Positions 21,401 through 36,566 of a stretch of 64,000 bases of DNA are shown one piece after another; the stretch's first letter is position 1; each line of letters begins with the position of its first letter. The translations under genes and the position numbers were made by a program. Source of the DNA: Malurus cyaneus samueli. Lineage: Eukaryota > Chordata > Aves > Passeriformes > Maluridae. Under the pieces are notes generated by a model. It saw nothing but the letters and a program-made list of their open reading frames with translations. It searched no databases and had not been told where the DNA came from. The stretch covers positions 41,769,894 to 41,833,893 of the forward strand of contig CM019218.1 of assembly GCA_009741485.1 (NCBI GenBank). The letters run 5' to 3'.

Positions 21401-22904
21401 ACACTTTGGTTAGTACCAAAACTGGCTCCCCAGCTTCCCTAGACAGTACTTAGGATCTTGCACTAAAAGAAGAAAAGCAGAGTCAAACCCCATTCATCCC
21501 CTCTCTTACATGGTATTTCACAGGTTTTATCTTTTCCAGGGAAAGATGGTACAGCGTTTTTATTCCTCCTGATTTTTCAAGACAGAAGGCAAAGCAGCAC
21601 AGGTCAAACAGCATCATCTCCCCAGGAAAGCTGTGGCTGGGGAACAGTCCCTTTTGGGATGAGGGACAAAGACTGAGTTTCCTTCTTGCCCTTCCATTCC
21701 CAATGGGATGCCAATACAAGCTTATTCAAAAACAGAGCTCAAAAGACCAGCCAAGATCAGATACTTACAGAGTGTCTTTTTCTTAGTAAGCCTTTTAATT
21801 TACATGATCAAATATAATGATCATCCTGCCGTGTTCATTTAATCCTTGCAGGGCCTTTGCAGGCACACACCCTGATTTATTAGCAGAGCAGGTGTGAAGG
21901 GGAAGGAGGCAGCACAGCAAGAAGCAAACCTGCAGGGTTCACTTTGGCACATCTGGGAGAAGCATCTGGGGAAAAGACACTAGAAAAGCAAGAGAGGGGG
22001 CATCTTAGGGAGCCAAAGGCAAGGTGGCAGCAGAAAGAGGAGATAAATTAAGCAAGCAGGCACCAGCTGTTGGGACCCTGTCCCTACTCTCCTCACACTG
22101 TTAGCAGGCTGACACAACGCTGTTGCAAACATGAATATGCATCAGTCATTATGCAGCAGATATTCAGGGGCACTCTGCTGATTTATGGACCAGGCAGCTG
22201 CAGCACCAGCCAGCTGCAGCGTAGAGGGATGGGGACAGTGAGCACTGCTGGCAGAGAGGTCCACGGAAGACCTCCAAACCCAGCCCTTCAACAGCCATAG
22301 TGATTGAATTCATCACAACCAAGTCTGTAGCCATGCAGAACCAACCAGTGCACTGCATGTGCAATGCTGGGAAACCATCACACAACCCAACAGAAACAGA
22401 GAAGTTCAAAGGCTGAGGTGTGAGATTCAAGTTTGGACCAGCAAACTTTATTTAAAGTTAGAGTACTGAATTACCCAAACCTCTCTTTGCTGCTCATAGT
22501 AAATCTCAGCCACATCAAACTTGCAAGTGTGATGCTCGTATCTCCTCCCTCTGCAGCAGCCTGGATTTTTTTAAAAATCCAAGCAATGTTGCTGTGGGTG
22601 AGTTAAGTGCGTCACAGTAGTGTTTTTTGTAGCACAGATCTGCTACAAAAAAGATTGAAGATGTGGGGATTGCAGCTCTCCACAATGAAGAGGAAGGAAT
22701 TTCCCTCTTTTGGCACCAGAGCAACAAAAGGACACTGCCCAAGGACTCATCCTCTCTGTCTTGCAAACATCACAGCAGGAACACAGGAGACATGCTCCTT
22801 CAACACTGAGTGGCCTCCACACAGGTTCATATATCCCACCCCTCAGCAAAATATGACTGGCACAGCAGATCAAGGAACAAGGAACTCCACTCTGCAATGA
22901 ACAA

Positions 22905-22975
22905 CCCACAATTAAGTGACTTCCTGATGGTCACACAGGAAACTTACGGTAAAGCTGGGGATTTCTGTTCCCCCA
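22905..22975 (-). mobile_element. Possible MIR-like SINE remnant (antisense)
   Basis: The plus strand reads ATTAAGTGACTTCCTGATGG, then TCACACAGG and, after a gap, AAAGCTGGGGATT. This is the order of the reverse-complement MIR core, which I recall as reading TTAAGTGACTTGCCCAAGG, TCACACAG and a GCTGGGATT-like box. The match is short and diverged. Confidence 0.4.
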
Positions 22976-25680
22976 CATTCGGGTTTTTGTCATAAGACAT
23001 GTGCTCATCAATGGCTGCGGTTGAGTGTGCAGGGACAGGAGCACGACACCACCTCCGTCGCAGCCTCAGCATCTGCTGGCAGACCTGCACAATCAGCAGA
23101 AGCTGGTGGGGGGAGGTGGTGGTGTTTCCTTCCAGAGCTTCCTTGGGAGACCACAGCAACAACGACAAGCAGGATTTGGGTGGGCTCACAGCCAGCATCC
23201 ACAGGCCAAGTAAGGCTTTTCAGAAACCACAGAAATGCAGGACACCAAGCCTGTGTCAGATGTGGCTCCTCAACACTGCAGCCCAACAAGCTGATTCACA
23301 AACAAGCAGAGCCTCTGTAAGCTGAAGACTGGTTGAGGTCCCTCTGATAATGCCTAAAGGTTAAGCACACCTATATCTTCACAGAAACCCCCAACTCCAG
23401 TCCCTTGGACAAATCTGGTAGAGAGAATGAAAAGATCCAGATCTGGCTTTGACAGGGCCATAAAGCCCCACAGATCCTGCCCTACCGTTCTGACTCAACT
23501 TAGGTGTTCCTCTACACAGATCAACAATTGATGAAGAAAAGAGCAACACTGGGCTCTGATCCTCACTTGCACCAGTACAACAGAGTGGACAAACACTTCA
23601 GTCACACAAACCAGATTTGCTTGTTTGAAAGAGGTACAGACAGGAAGCACACCATGCCCTGAGCTTCAGAGATGACATCTTGCTGTGGCAGAGTGTCAAA
23701 GTCCATCAAGTGAATGGTTAAAGAGATGCAAGGAAGCCTGGACACAATCCCCTAACTGCAAACAGAAAGAAGAAAACCTTAATGTCTTTAGACCAAGAAT
23801 GTCTTCAGTAGGAGATGTCAGCTATAGACCAGCACCTGCATGGTTCTACCCTGGCAAGCACCTGGTGACCAGACACAATTGACATTTACAACAACCCTGT
23901 CCTTTGCACCTGGTTCATCCTGAGAGCACAAAAAGAGACCATGCAAAGTACAACCCAAAATATCTGCAACACGAGCTGGAACAATCACAACTTGGAAAGC
24001 TAAAACAGGGCAACATGATCCCGCAGGTGCCCTTCTTAGCTGAAGCATCCTTTTGTCAGGCATGACAACCCAACCTCCATCACAGATCAACATCTGCATG
24101 GCAAAGTCCTCAGGCAAACCCCATGCAGCAGCAGGAAAAGGTCATGTACACTGGAAAGCAAACAAAGAAGAAAGGGACTTCTGAACTCTGAACTGTAATG
24201 CACTGTAATTACTGTGATGTAACTTCATTAGAACAGTGTAAGCCATGGCTGGGCATCAAATACATTGATGGGGAATCTCACGCCGTCCAAAACTTCCTTC
24301 TACTTTTTTCAGCGGAAACCATCTCTGGTCCCAGAGCAGGGTCTCATCCTGCCAGATGATCTGCAAACCCAAAAGAAGGTCTCTAGATCAAACCTTTCTT
24401 TTTCCCCTCTAGCTCTGGTTGTCCCTGCTGTCCATACAACTCTCAAACCTTTCTTCTGAAGCCACTGACTTCCCTAACACCTTGGAGCAATGAGATGCCA
24501 AAACTGTAAACATAATTTCTTTTTATGTGTCTACATGGCTTCCTATCTTCTTTCCTGGTGTCCAGCCATATCCCACCAGCCCCTCACACTTTCTGGTCCT
24601 GCTGTCCAAGCACAACTCTGCAATGCTGGCAAAGCACACATTACAGAGACATTCAAAAGAGAAACACAGCAGCATTCATTGGATTTATTCTTGGACTTTA
24701 TAAGGCTACAGTGCAAACAGTTCTGTATTTGACATGAAAAAAATAACCACAAAAGGCAAACTTAGAACTTCTAAGACGACTTCTCCTGACAGCCCTAAGC
24801 CATTATCTATGTGTAATATGGACAAGGTGCAAGTTTTTATAGCTTCCCAAAGGAAGGGAGAGGACAGCCCAAGCCAAGGAGTGAGAATGAAACAAGTGAG
24901 TCCCTCAACTAAGTTCTCATCTTGAAGGTTCACCCTAAGGAAAGGGCAAAAGTAGAGTCCTTGCATTGACGCCACTAAAGCCAAACAGTCAACACTGGTT
25001 GAGGATCTCACTTGGTCTATTTTAACTTTCAACCTCAGTCCATTTAGAGCACTCATCCCTCTCTGCATCTTGAGACAGTAGTGAGGCAGACTGACATTAC
25101 CTCTGAAAGCACAAATACACTGTTGTTCAGGCAGGGAGGCACACAGAGTGCTTACAGAGCAGCTGTAAAACTCAGCCATCATAAAACAGGAGGAAGGAGG
25201 TGGCAGAGTTGTTTCCTCCTCCCCGGAGATCTGGCTGCCATGAGGAACTGCATATGGTGCTGGCACAGAGAACTTGTTCCTGGGATCAGCTCCTGAGTGT
25301 TTTCCTAGGATCCTCTGCTAAGAGGCTTTCCTATACTACTGGCTCCTAAGCATACACAGAGCCTCCCTAAGGAGTTTCTGCAGCAGGGTGACAAAACTAA
25401 ACCTGCAGTCTCTGGGTTCATCCAGCCTCATGTGGGTACAGGCATCTGTTAAACAATGCCTGGGGACCATGGCACAGGAACTGCAGCAGTGAAGATCAAG
25501 CTGACTCATCGTGCTTTGGCTTTGGTTTATCATATAATTAATAAATAAATAAAGCAAAACCTGAACCTCCCTTCAGCCCACTGGGAAAAATCCAAGCATC
25601 TGCCTTCAATTCCCCAGTGCATACTAATACAACTTCATTATTACAAGTGAAATTACTGTCTTTTCTATATACTGTTAGAG

Positions 25681-25706
25681 TGTGTGTGTATGTGTATGTG
25701 TGTGTG
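25681..25706. repeat. TG/TATG microsatellite
   Basis: A short run of TG dinucleotides is interrupted by TATG. It is a simple sequence repeat without further context. Confidence 0.85.
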
Positions 25707-28700
25707 AAGATCTGTTACATGGCCTACATCACTCTGGAAATCACTGACTGCTGTGATTTGGAGTATTTCATGCCATCACCCTTTGCCATCAGCCCCCAGC
25801 AACCCCTGACCTTTTATTAAGCTGGTCATCGCTGCCCTCACAAGTACCAGCAAAGACACAAGAACTGAAGCTCCGATACTTAGGCCACACTCTCTGCAAA
25901 GGGGGTTGGAAACTGGACCTCAGGGCACCAAAAAGCTCATACAACTATCTCCTGAGCTACAGCAAATACTGAAAGCAGCTACAGGTAGGGCTGGTGGGAC
26001 ACAGAAATGGGAAGTGCACCAAAAAAACAAAGTTTGTTCACTCTGGTGGCTGCATCATCCCTTTTCACACCTTCAGGCTTTTTTGGCCTGCTGTAAATAT
26101 TGACAATAACAGCTAAGAAGACACTGTTCAAGTAGTGGGAGCTTGGTTCTATGAAAGGTCTGAGGTTCCTTTTGAATTCCGCTCACTCACACCCACAAAA
26201 TTTGCCCTTCACTGACCATTCGAGACTGCAAGAGTGTTTGACTAATGCTAAATGTTACAAGGCTGTTAGGGAGTTTAATTCTTCCCCCAGTGATTTGGAA
26301 AAAGCAACAAATGGACAGGTGATGTGAACTAGCATTGTTAAAGATGATCCAGTCTAATAAGATCATGCAAACTTCCTGGCTCTTGTCACGACTCCATCTG
26401 TCTTGTGGGCTTCGAGCTGGATTAAAGAATTGTGCATAAGCTATGAAAATGACCCCCCTGAGGAAACAGTCATTTGGAACAACTACAGAAAATCTTCACT
26501 TTTGGACAAGAACCTGTTTCAGAGTTCTGGTGGTTTGGTGTATTGTTTTTTTCCTTAAGGGAGCTGAGAACCCCGACAGCATGTGCAGTTAGAGGCTCTA
26601 TTTCATAGGTCCATGGCTCTGTAGATCCTCAGGATGACAAAATTCTCTTTCCTTAGAAGAATAAACTCAGAGCTTATGCTTGAAATCTGAATTTTTAGAG
26701 TCTTACCAATATTATGAGATCTCAAACATGATCATGTGCCTTCACAGGAGCCTGGCAGAAAGACAAGGTACTGGTTAGATTTTGAACAAGGGCGATGTGT
26801 TGATAAAGCTGCTTCTTCTTCTAAGGGCAGTGGAGCTCATCAGTGTTGTCTCTCAGGGCTAAAGTACATGCAGCAGTTTCTCACTCATTCACACCTAACT
26901 AGAAATGAACTGCTCCTTGGTTTCTCCCTTTAAATCCTCTTATTTTCAGCAAGCAACTCCCTGAGGACCATGTGTGTCCCTAGAATGAACCTTCAAGGCC
27001 ACAGCATGGTGTAATGGGTGAAGTTTCTACACAGCTCTCATTGTTCCCACACAGGAACTTCAACTGAAGGAACAAAATGAAATTAAAAGAAATTAATCAA
27101 GTGTTTACAAAAAGCTTTTTTTTTTTTTAATGGAAAAATTCCCCAGCAAACCACCAATCTCACATGCCAAACCAGCCAAATTTAACCTGAAGCACTACTC
27201 AGGCAAAAAGATGAGCTGCAGTGTTTTGTGGAGCGTGAGCATATTAACACAAAAGGAAGATTCATATTCCAACAGTAAGTAAAGCATAGAGCTCAGAAGA
27301 CTGAAATTTTGTTAACTTAGCCTCACAATCCATCCTTAAAACCTTACGGTAAAGGTTGTCACACTCTAAAACAATTCCCTCCATCAAAGACTGATGAGGC
27401 TCTAGGATCTACCATTATTGCCTTTCACCTGTACACCTAAGATAGGACAGAGACAATGCAAGACCTGCATTGAAGAAAAGTTTACTTGAGGTTAGTATTT
27501 CTTGCCCAAATGGAAATTTACCATAAATCAAATTTCAAGTGGTGGCTGCCATTCCACAGGCTTCATTTTCCCTTACGTCTTCAGTTTTACCTACACTCAG
27601 GACATACTATGTCAACTTCACCAGGAAATCTGACTTAAGCTAACAGACAAAACCCTGATCAGATACAAAAAAACCCATGTAGTTGATATTTTTTTCTTCC
27701 CTTTCAAGTGGCTGCATGGTCTTAAGACAGCACCAGTGTGATTGGCCAAGAATATTGTGAAACACACAGCTGATGGCCCAGGTTGAGTTTTATAGGGTGA
27801 CAACTCCTCCACACCATTTTAAGCATTTCCTTTATTCTACAGCCCCAAAGGAATTGTTACTTTTGCAGAGCACAAAACAAAAATGCAAGTTTAGAGAGTG
27901 TTCTGAAAAACAAAATGAGCACAGACTTCATGAAGTTCACTCAAAGGTTTGCCACTGTATCAAAAGTTGAAGTGTGCTCTCTAGGTCTAACTAGATACGT
28001 TTTTTTGAACCTGTGGAGGCAATTTACCCTCTAAAGTAGCAACTTTTCATCCAGTGGCTCAGAAGAGAACACACACGATATCTCCATGAGCTGTATGGGT
28101 GCCTGGCACAGCTGTGACAAGCACACTTCATACAGCCTTCTTGAGATAAGGCTGCCATAGCTAAACAAGGCAGAGAAAAGATACTTACTTGCAATGCATC
28201 AGGCTCTCATTCTTTTGACAGCATGGTGAGAACTTTGCTGCTCTTGAACGGTCTGGAGCAAGGCGAGGACTTGCATCTCCAAGTCACTGCCAAGTCAGTG
28301 TGAGAACACAGTGGGAAAGAAGGATTCTGCCACTCAGCTGGGCTGGCATCACCCCAGCCAGACCAGGCTCACAGGCTGGGTACCCACAGCACCATGTATT
28401 GTCTGTGCCTTGCCCACAGCAGCTGCAACGCCAGCAGACAAAAGCTCCCACAACCTCTCCAAAGCTGAATTTGCAGCTACACGTTGCTCCTTAAGGGAAA
28501 AACCACAACATGCTCATTTCAAAGTAGCCAGCTGGTAAGGAACAGCAACAGGGAGAGAGGAAAAAATACCACAAACCACTTAGCACCACTTCCCTTTCTT
28601 TCTCTCACACAGAGTTGAGAAGCTTATATTAATTGCAAAGCATGAGAATCTGAACAAACACCCTCCTTGGGCAACTAGGGCCAACCCCAGGAAAATATTT

Positions 28701-31700
28701 GCATCTATGGGATGTGCAAGTTGTGCAACCAGCAAAATATCAAGACAGATAAGGCAGGGACCTTTCATTAGGATCTACGGAAACTCACAACTCTGCAGTG
28801 CTGACTCAAGCTAAGACAAGCTGCTTCAGTTTTCTCTCCCTCGCTCTAGCCTTCACGGAAAATAATACCAGCAGAATTCATATCTAGTCTGAAGCCACTA
28901 GACAGTATTTGCAGAGCTGAATCAGAAACCAAAGCAGCCTTTGGTGAACTACAGGAGGGAATTTTGTTTCCTGTGGTGGGAGTTTCTTTTCCTACCCTGA
29001 AGGTAAAATCTTAAGGAAGTCCTTGCTGCGATAAGGTTGGGTCTGCCCTGGACACAAAAGGCAACTTGATGGTATTACACCATTTCCAATGCCTAAGGCT
29101 TGATATTACCTTGTTTGCCTAGATTTAATTACATATATATGTTATTAGGGAGCTAGGGAAATTAGTCAGAAGAAGGTCATGTAGTTACAAAACCTTTGTG
29201 AAAGGGATGGATGGATCATGGTTTCTCCTGCCAGCTTTCAAAGACCGTATGTGCGCCTGTTCAACCAGGAGAGCAAACAGCCAAGTGACACAGCTGCAAA
29301 TCTTCCAGAGACCTATAACCTGTTGACAAAGCAACTAGCATGCTGTCAGTGGCAAAAAATTAACAAGTAAGAAGCACTGTTTTGCCAGGGTGCACCCAAG
29401 CAGCAGCCAGCTGATGCTAGCAAAAGGCCAGTCCTAAGCACCTATCTAGGAACTCAAAGGAGCTGCAAGGACCCGATGCTGTGCCACGTGCCTCCTTGTT
29501 GGGACACTCTTCAAACACAGACCCTGTTCATTGTACCAAAGTTCAGAGGGAAAGGACAACAAGGAAAGTATCAGAGAAAAAAGCGTATGGTAACTGCTAG
29601 CTCTGATTACATGTTCCTTACTGAATTAAAAAGCTCCTAAGGGTTTTCATACTTCCCCTCTCTGCTCCCTAGAAGTATGAGATGCAAAGTACAAAACCTT
29701 GTAGTGGACACCTGTAGGCAGGGAAGACAGCAGGGAGAGATCAGATGCATTGTGAAGTGAGGAAAATACACCATATAGTGGAATAGAAGGTATTTTTTTT
29801 TCCTTTTTCTATAGCACAGTGTGTGTGTTTCCCACCTAGGACCAGCCAGAAATTTCAGCCCTAATAAACTCCCTGCTGTTGTGAAGTTTGAAGTGACTGC
29901 AGTGAACACATTAGACTTCTACAGACTCTCCCGAGCACCATTTAATGGGTGTCTGAAGTGATGGAAATTACAGCATGAGTATCAACAACAAACAAAATTG
30001 GGGTATAAAACTGAGTCTTTTTCCTTAGGGTTACAGCATTGAATCATGCTGACAACACAGGTGTGAGATGGAGGGTGAAGACTTTGGCATGGCACCATCC
30101 CCAACTGAGCAGGCTTGCAACCAGCTGTCAGCACAGGGACTGGAAGGCTGAGTTCAGGCTCTGTGGGCTCTTGCTGCAGACAGGTTTCTCGCTCCCAAAA
30201 CGCCCAGTGTACCGCATTTCTGCCACCGGGCTAATTCTTCCCCAGTAAAAGGCATGATGGAAGAAGTGCTCAAAATCAAAGGGGAAAGTGAGCTAGTCAG
30301 GAAAATCCTCCCCAGGTTATCAGGCTTTATTCCTTTCAGTTGGCTCACCTTCATTTTTCTAGTTCCTTCAAGAACAGTTCTAGGTCTGCTCCAACCTGCT
30401 CGCCGCAGACCATGCCACAGTCTTTAGAGTAACCATGCAGGCTCAGGTCAAGTGTGATACAAACCTAGATAAACTACCTCCATCATCCTTAAAGCCCCAA
30501 TACGGCCTTTGTGCTTCAGTCTTAGGGAAAAGGCACTTTTTCCCCTAACAGAAAGAGTTTTACCCAGCAAGCCTGGAGCACCCAGACATACAGCCATTTT
30601 TGAGGCACTGGAGGGCTCCTGCTGCTATCACCTCCTAGTTTGCAATCTGAAGTCCTCATGCCATTGTTTCAGCTCTAGATTTAGAGGTCTTATATCTTTC
30701 CCCACAGCAGTGCAATACATGTTCGGGCATATGCAGGAGGTCAGGACCTCCTGAGAAGTACCAGAGTAACCCCTGACCTATGTTAGCAGCTACTTGGCCT
30801 CAGTATGAAAGGATGAACCAAGAACAAAACTGTTCTATTTGTACCTACACCTTCTGCCTTCACTTGGTTAAAATATCCCTTAGTCCAGAGCTGGGACAGG
30901 CTCAGAGCTCTGTCCTAGGAGCATATCTGAGAGGTGTTTAACTCTGTCTCCCAGCTGTCTGGATGACATCCCTCTCCTCCACTCGGGACAGGGAGGAATC
31001 AAAATGAAGGGCAGCTTCTTGACCAAAGGAAGATGCACATGTTTACCAGATGACACAGCCAAGGACAGACTACATTCAAGTCTTGCCTCCTTTTTGTGCT
31101 ACCCCAACATGCTCAATGCAGATAGTCAAGGTAGGGCTCATCTCACCTACAGCACAGACATCTCCACGAGATCCCATCATCCAGAGCCTCTTTATCACCA
31201 ATGGGCAGAGACAGGCACAGTCTGACCTGCTTCAGGTATCGACCTGCTTTACAATGAGATGGAAGTGCTCATTTTCTCTGCTGCCTGTATAGGGGGACTG
31301 AGGGGCTGGGATGATAGATGCCAACATCTGGACAGGGGAACTGCACCCTGAAGTTCCCCATCTTGCACTTTGCTGGCAAGCTTTTAAGAGACTGTCTCAC
31401 ACTGCACATAACATGAAAGCACTTCAGTCCTTAAGGCCTGAGGGTAACACTACACATCAAGTGGGAGGTGAGAGGCCCATGCCCTTAAGTGTTTACCATC
31501 AAGAAAACTTCACAACACCTTCTCTGTAATGATGTTCCAAGTGGATCCAAGTAATTTTGGGAGATGACTGAAGAGACGGCAGAGCTGCAAGTCTCAGCCT
31601 GCCTTTGTGTTAACAGGTGAAGAAAGGATAACATCCCAGGCACCAAACACTTTGTGCCGTGAGAACAGAACTGCCCAAAGAGCCTGCAAGGCTCACTTCA

Positions 31701-34189
31701 TGCCCATCAGGAGATGCACCATGACAGGCAGGGAAGGACTTACACACACAGCAGGGCTGGGTCAAGGACATGGGAGAGGAAAAAATAGAGCAGCAAGTCT
31801 GCAATTTCTTCTAGCAGAGACTTGGGAATCACAGGCCAACCTTGAGGACTCTTCTCCTTTTCATGACTTCTGATATACAATCCTTTGGGGCAAGCAACAC
31901 TGGAGCTTGATGCAGACAGCTACAAAATAAAGACTCTAGGGGCAGGAAGCCCCATGTTAAAGCAGACGGCCCACATTAAATGGAGCTGTCATGCTGCCGG
32001 GCTGGCCAGGGAAAGATGGAGGAGTTATTCTGAGATTTGTAAAGCCATCAGCCCTCTTGCTATGGAAAACAATAAAATTCAGCTCAGGGATTGCAGGCAG
32101 AATAACTTCCCTGATAACAGGATGCATGGAGAAGAAGTTGTTACAAAGGGCCCTCAAATCCAATAGGGGGGAAAAAAGTAAATAAGGAAGAGACTCCACA
32201 ACATTCACCCACAGTGGGACTGAACTGAAGGGTTCAGAATAAAATGAGAATTTTAACTCAGCTCCCTGAAAGGGTGACTTACTGTTGGCAGACCTTTTCC
32301 TTCCACCCCAGCATTCAGTTGTCACCAAGCTCATAGGCTCCTACCTCAGATTTTAAACATCATGTCTTCACATTCTAATCCCAACTGTGCTTGCTTCCAA
32401 TGCCCCAGCAGAGCAAGCCATGCTGAGAAAGTGTGACTGGTGGCTGTCCACCTCCACGCAGCAGCTGTCAGTCACATCCCAGTTCCATAGCAAAACCCAT
32501 TTGATTATTTTGATCTATTCAGGTGGTAGTGTTCTTTTCCTTTTCCTCCTCCGCTGGGATTTCTTCTGAAATTGCTCTAAGCTGCGAATCGAATAAACTA
32601 ATTCCAGGTGGAGAGACTTTGAAACAAAGGAGTTGAAAACCTGAACTGACCTGAGAGATGCTGCACTGCCTGCCACCCCAGTCACTGTAGTCAATACAGT
32701 TCAACCAACTTCAGCTGAATTTGAAAAAGACCTCAAAACCCTGCTGCAACGCAATTGCAGAGCTCACAAAAAAAAAAAACAACATGTACTTAGTAGCATG
32801 CTCTGAAAAAGCCCAACCCTCTCCTAGGCACTCAGCCTCCCACCTCTTCACAAGGAGCACACTTGAGATAAGCAACTCTATACATCTTCCTTTTTAAACT
32901 GTACATCATCCACTAAAACTCAGGAGGGCTTTCCTTTGCCTTCTCAAGAGCATCCTGCAATCCATTGCCTTGTTTTGCCTTTAAAACAGTGGAAATTTCA
33001 AGCCAGCTTTCACAGCTCAGTTTGCATCCATGGATTGGTGACTGGGTGCCATGGGCATTTACAAATCCCCAGCCAGGGACCTGTACCTTATGTGATGTAA
33101 TCTTCCCCCGTTTCACTGCTAAAACCAGCACAGGCTCTTCCCTACCACCTCCCTGGGACAACCACCACCAACACCTCCCTTGCCACCACAGCAAGAACTC
33201 AGCAACAACTGCCCTTTTACAATATTTGAACAGCCATATTAGAATCAGAGAATTCCTGGGATTTAGGAGTTTTTCTATCTCTGCATGAGCATCCTTCATT
33301 GGCAGTTTCATCTTAGCAGCCTCGTTTTGCTCACCTCCCATCCTGAACTGTTTTATCATCCACTCCATGGTTGCTTCGAATTATCCCAGAGGTGACCATA
33401 TTTCAGCAAGAAATTAAACTGTCACAATAAATTCCTTTCTACACTGTTTTTTAAAACATGTGAGCCCTGGCTGCCAGAGACTTGCTTTGGAAAGATTAGA
33501 TTAGATGCCTCAGAAACTGCTTTGGAAAAAAAAGTAAATTGTTTTTGCTTCTTGAAGAAACCCACCTTTTTTTTTTTCTTTTTCCCTGGGAAGCTTGTTT
33601 TATTTTTTAACCTCCAAGATTCGGTCAATTAACTGCATCTTGGTTTTTAGATCTTTCCACAAAAAGTACCTCCATGTGGTGGCCAATAAGAAGATTGCTC
33701 ATTTTGTAATCTTCTGCCACCAAGACAAATTAAGACTCTAAAGCTCTCTGATTTTTAAAACAATCTCCATCCAGAGGCCTCCACCATCTCTTTTCAGTTG
33801 CCCAAACCTTCTTACTGTTTTTCCAACTCATAAAAGACATTCAATTTTACCATGGGATGTCTATCCATTTCTTCACACAAAAGCCCCACTTACAGCCTGA
33901 AAGACCAACATGCAAAGGACTGCTATTCCAGCCCTCCGCTCACATCGTTTCTAAGACCAGACACGTAAAATATTAAAGTAACAGTCAAGGAAGTCTGGCT
34001 TGAAATGCTAAAAGGAAACAAACCCCCACCTTCTCACGGTTCATTGTGATAAGAAAGCATTTCTCTCAACAGAAAATCAGATTAGCAACACGTCAACAGT
34101 TGGGTGCTGAATCTTTTGACGCTCATCAGTTACCAAAGAAATGGGAAGCTGACCTTGCAGTCAAAGTGCCAGACTAGGACAACAATTTC

Positions 34190-34310
34190 TGTTCTCAGCT
34201 TTGCTCTAGGCTCCTCCTGTTGATGTGAACTTCCATTCCCCAGTTCTCAACCATAAAACAAGGGGTTGTAATAATGTGTCTCCTCTCCCTACCCAGTGTG
34301 TGCCCCGGCT
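34190..34310 (+). mobile_element. Possible MIR-like SINE remnant
   Basis: CAGTTCTCAACCATAAAACA, then AGGGGTTGTAATAATG, parallels the MIR segment that I recall as reading CAGTTTCCTCATCTGTAAAA followed by GGGGATAATAAT. Upstream similarity is weak, so this could be chance. Confidence 0.35.
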
Positions 34311-36551
34311 GTAGGCACCAGTAGATGCCTAGCAGTTTTTCACTTTTTAGCAGATATGAGAGGCAGCTAAGCCTGGACACTTCATAGACTGGAAACAGGC
34401 AGCTGCTCGGGGTATATACCACAGAGGAAGAGGAACTGATATAAACTGATGCCTACTGAACACAGATTATTGTGTTCATCATAGAAGGAATGTGAAGCAG
34501 AGGGTATCTTGTCAGGCCCCTCATAATCAGGTGTAGTAATTGTGGGGATCAGATGACTACCATTTGCCCATGAATCAGAGATTTCCACCCTCATCCATCT
34601 ACCTCCCTGCTCTGCCACAGACATGGTGAGACCCTGCACATGTCCCTATGACTGTGAACCCCATCAGCACACAGCCTCCTTTTTCTGTGGAAAAGCAGGA
34701 GCAGAAGCACTTTTCCAGGTCTAGGTCTTACTCTCTCACACTTCTGTTTCCCACCCCCACCATGGTCATGGTTGTAATTTCTTTCCCATGCATGAATTTT
34801 GAGAATCAATACCCTGACATTTGGAAATTATAGGGGCCACCAGAACAGCTACAGAGCTATCAGCTGCAACTGAGTACAGCAGAATGGAGTTCACACAGCT
34901 GTACTCTTAGAAGAGTGCATATCTGACCCTCAAAGACTTCAGTACAGCCACCACACACTCCAGGACAATGATGAGGCAGAAAGTGAAGCAGGGATTCGTG
35001 TGTAGCTACGCTGACTACCAGATGGGAGGTGACACCACCAACCGGCACAGCACTGTCCTCCCCCTGCCTAGCCCCCAGCACTTATCCTCATCCTCCTCCC
35101 ACATCAGCAGAGCAAGAAGCTGGCACATGCTTGTCAAAGCAGGTCAGGGAGCAGGCCACTCGCCCAAGGCTGCCTGTGTGGAAAGTGGGACAAGCCCTCC
35201 AGAAAAGGCTGACTGGCCTCGTACAATATCATGCAAATCAGGAAAAGGCCGGGAGAAACAAGACTGGGAGAAACCTTTCACGACCAAGATTATATTGTAA
35301 GGTTGTTTATTTATCCTCTGCACACAAGCGGGGAGGCAAGGGATGTGCGTGCACACACACACAGGCAGGAGGTACCTCCTGCTTTCACCAGCATTTGCTG
35401 GGTCTGCATTCTACAAAGGAGAGTTGTGCTGTTCACAGCAGGAGCCTAACACAGTGGGACCCAAAAGGAGCCACTGCATCTACAGGCAGAGACCAAGAGA
35501 AGGCAATGAAATAAGTTAATCCAGAATTAGCATACATACAAGCCAGGAATGGTTCCATATTTACCTCCAAGAAATGGTGATGTTTTATTTACTTAACATA
35601 ACCAACCACTGTTTTATCTACTTACCATACCAACCAAAGCCTGGTTTCAAGCCCACCTTCTTTTCCTGGAGGATGAATTTCAGACCCTCATATAACATTA
35701 AGCCCCCTGACATCCAATGCAAAGCCATCAGCAGGGAAGGAGCATGGCTGCTACAATCACTACAGAAACAGAGGACCTAGTGCCACACCAGCAATACTGC
35801 TCTGGCTGCTGCAGTGCCGAGCTGGGGTAGGATGAAATCCATCATTTGCAGGCTCCAAATTATTCATTGAAGCTTATTCTATGCACATGGTTTGGAGCAG
35901 GCTGAATAGAGCTGGATGTAAGCCACAGAACTGCTGAAGATAGCGCAGAGTGTCAAGAGTGCTCAACACGATCCTGGAGCAGGCCAAGACGATGGCTGCC
36001 TGTTACCCCAACAAACTGCTGATGAACAGAGCTCACTTCCCAGCAAGCCTTTAAACAAGATCCCAACTTGCCTCAGGCACAAGCACTTGCTGGCCAGTCT
36101 CTTCTTTGGAGATTTTTTACTGGTTTGCCTTTCTCAGGGAATACGGCCCCACGCACTGCCGCTGCCAGCCAGCCATGCCTTGGTTCAGCCTGGACCAGCA
36201 GGAGGAGAGCCAACGCAGCACCCTACACAAAATGCCACAATGCCTTCTTCCACTGATCTCCTCCTTGCTTCTCTTTCTGCAGAGCCTTACCCAGGGAGAA
36301 CAGGGCACCCTGGAGCAGCCCCTACTGTGCACACCTGCATCCCTCATTTTACTCCTATTCCCTGACTTTTTAGATCTTGCTCCTCTTCTTCTCCCAGTAA
36401 GAGCACTACATCCTCTTCATTTCACAGGCCACAGCTTCTCCCTCACGTCTGCTGCTCTCTCAAGGAGGCTAAACAAGCAGAAGATGTACAGGCATCTTCC
36501 CAGAGACATTGCAGCAATGTCTCCTTTTTGAATTCGTCAAGTTATTGCTCC

Positions 36552-36566
36552 CACACACACACACAC
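36552..36566. repeat. Short CA repeat
   Basis: About seven CA units lie in non-coding DNA. Nothing else is notable. Confidence 0.8.
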
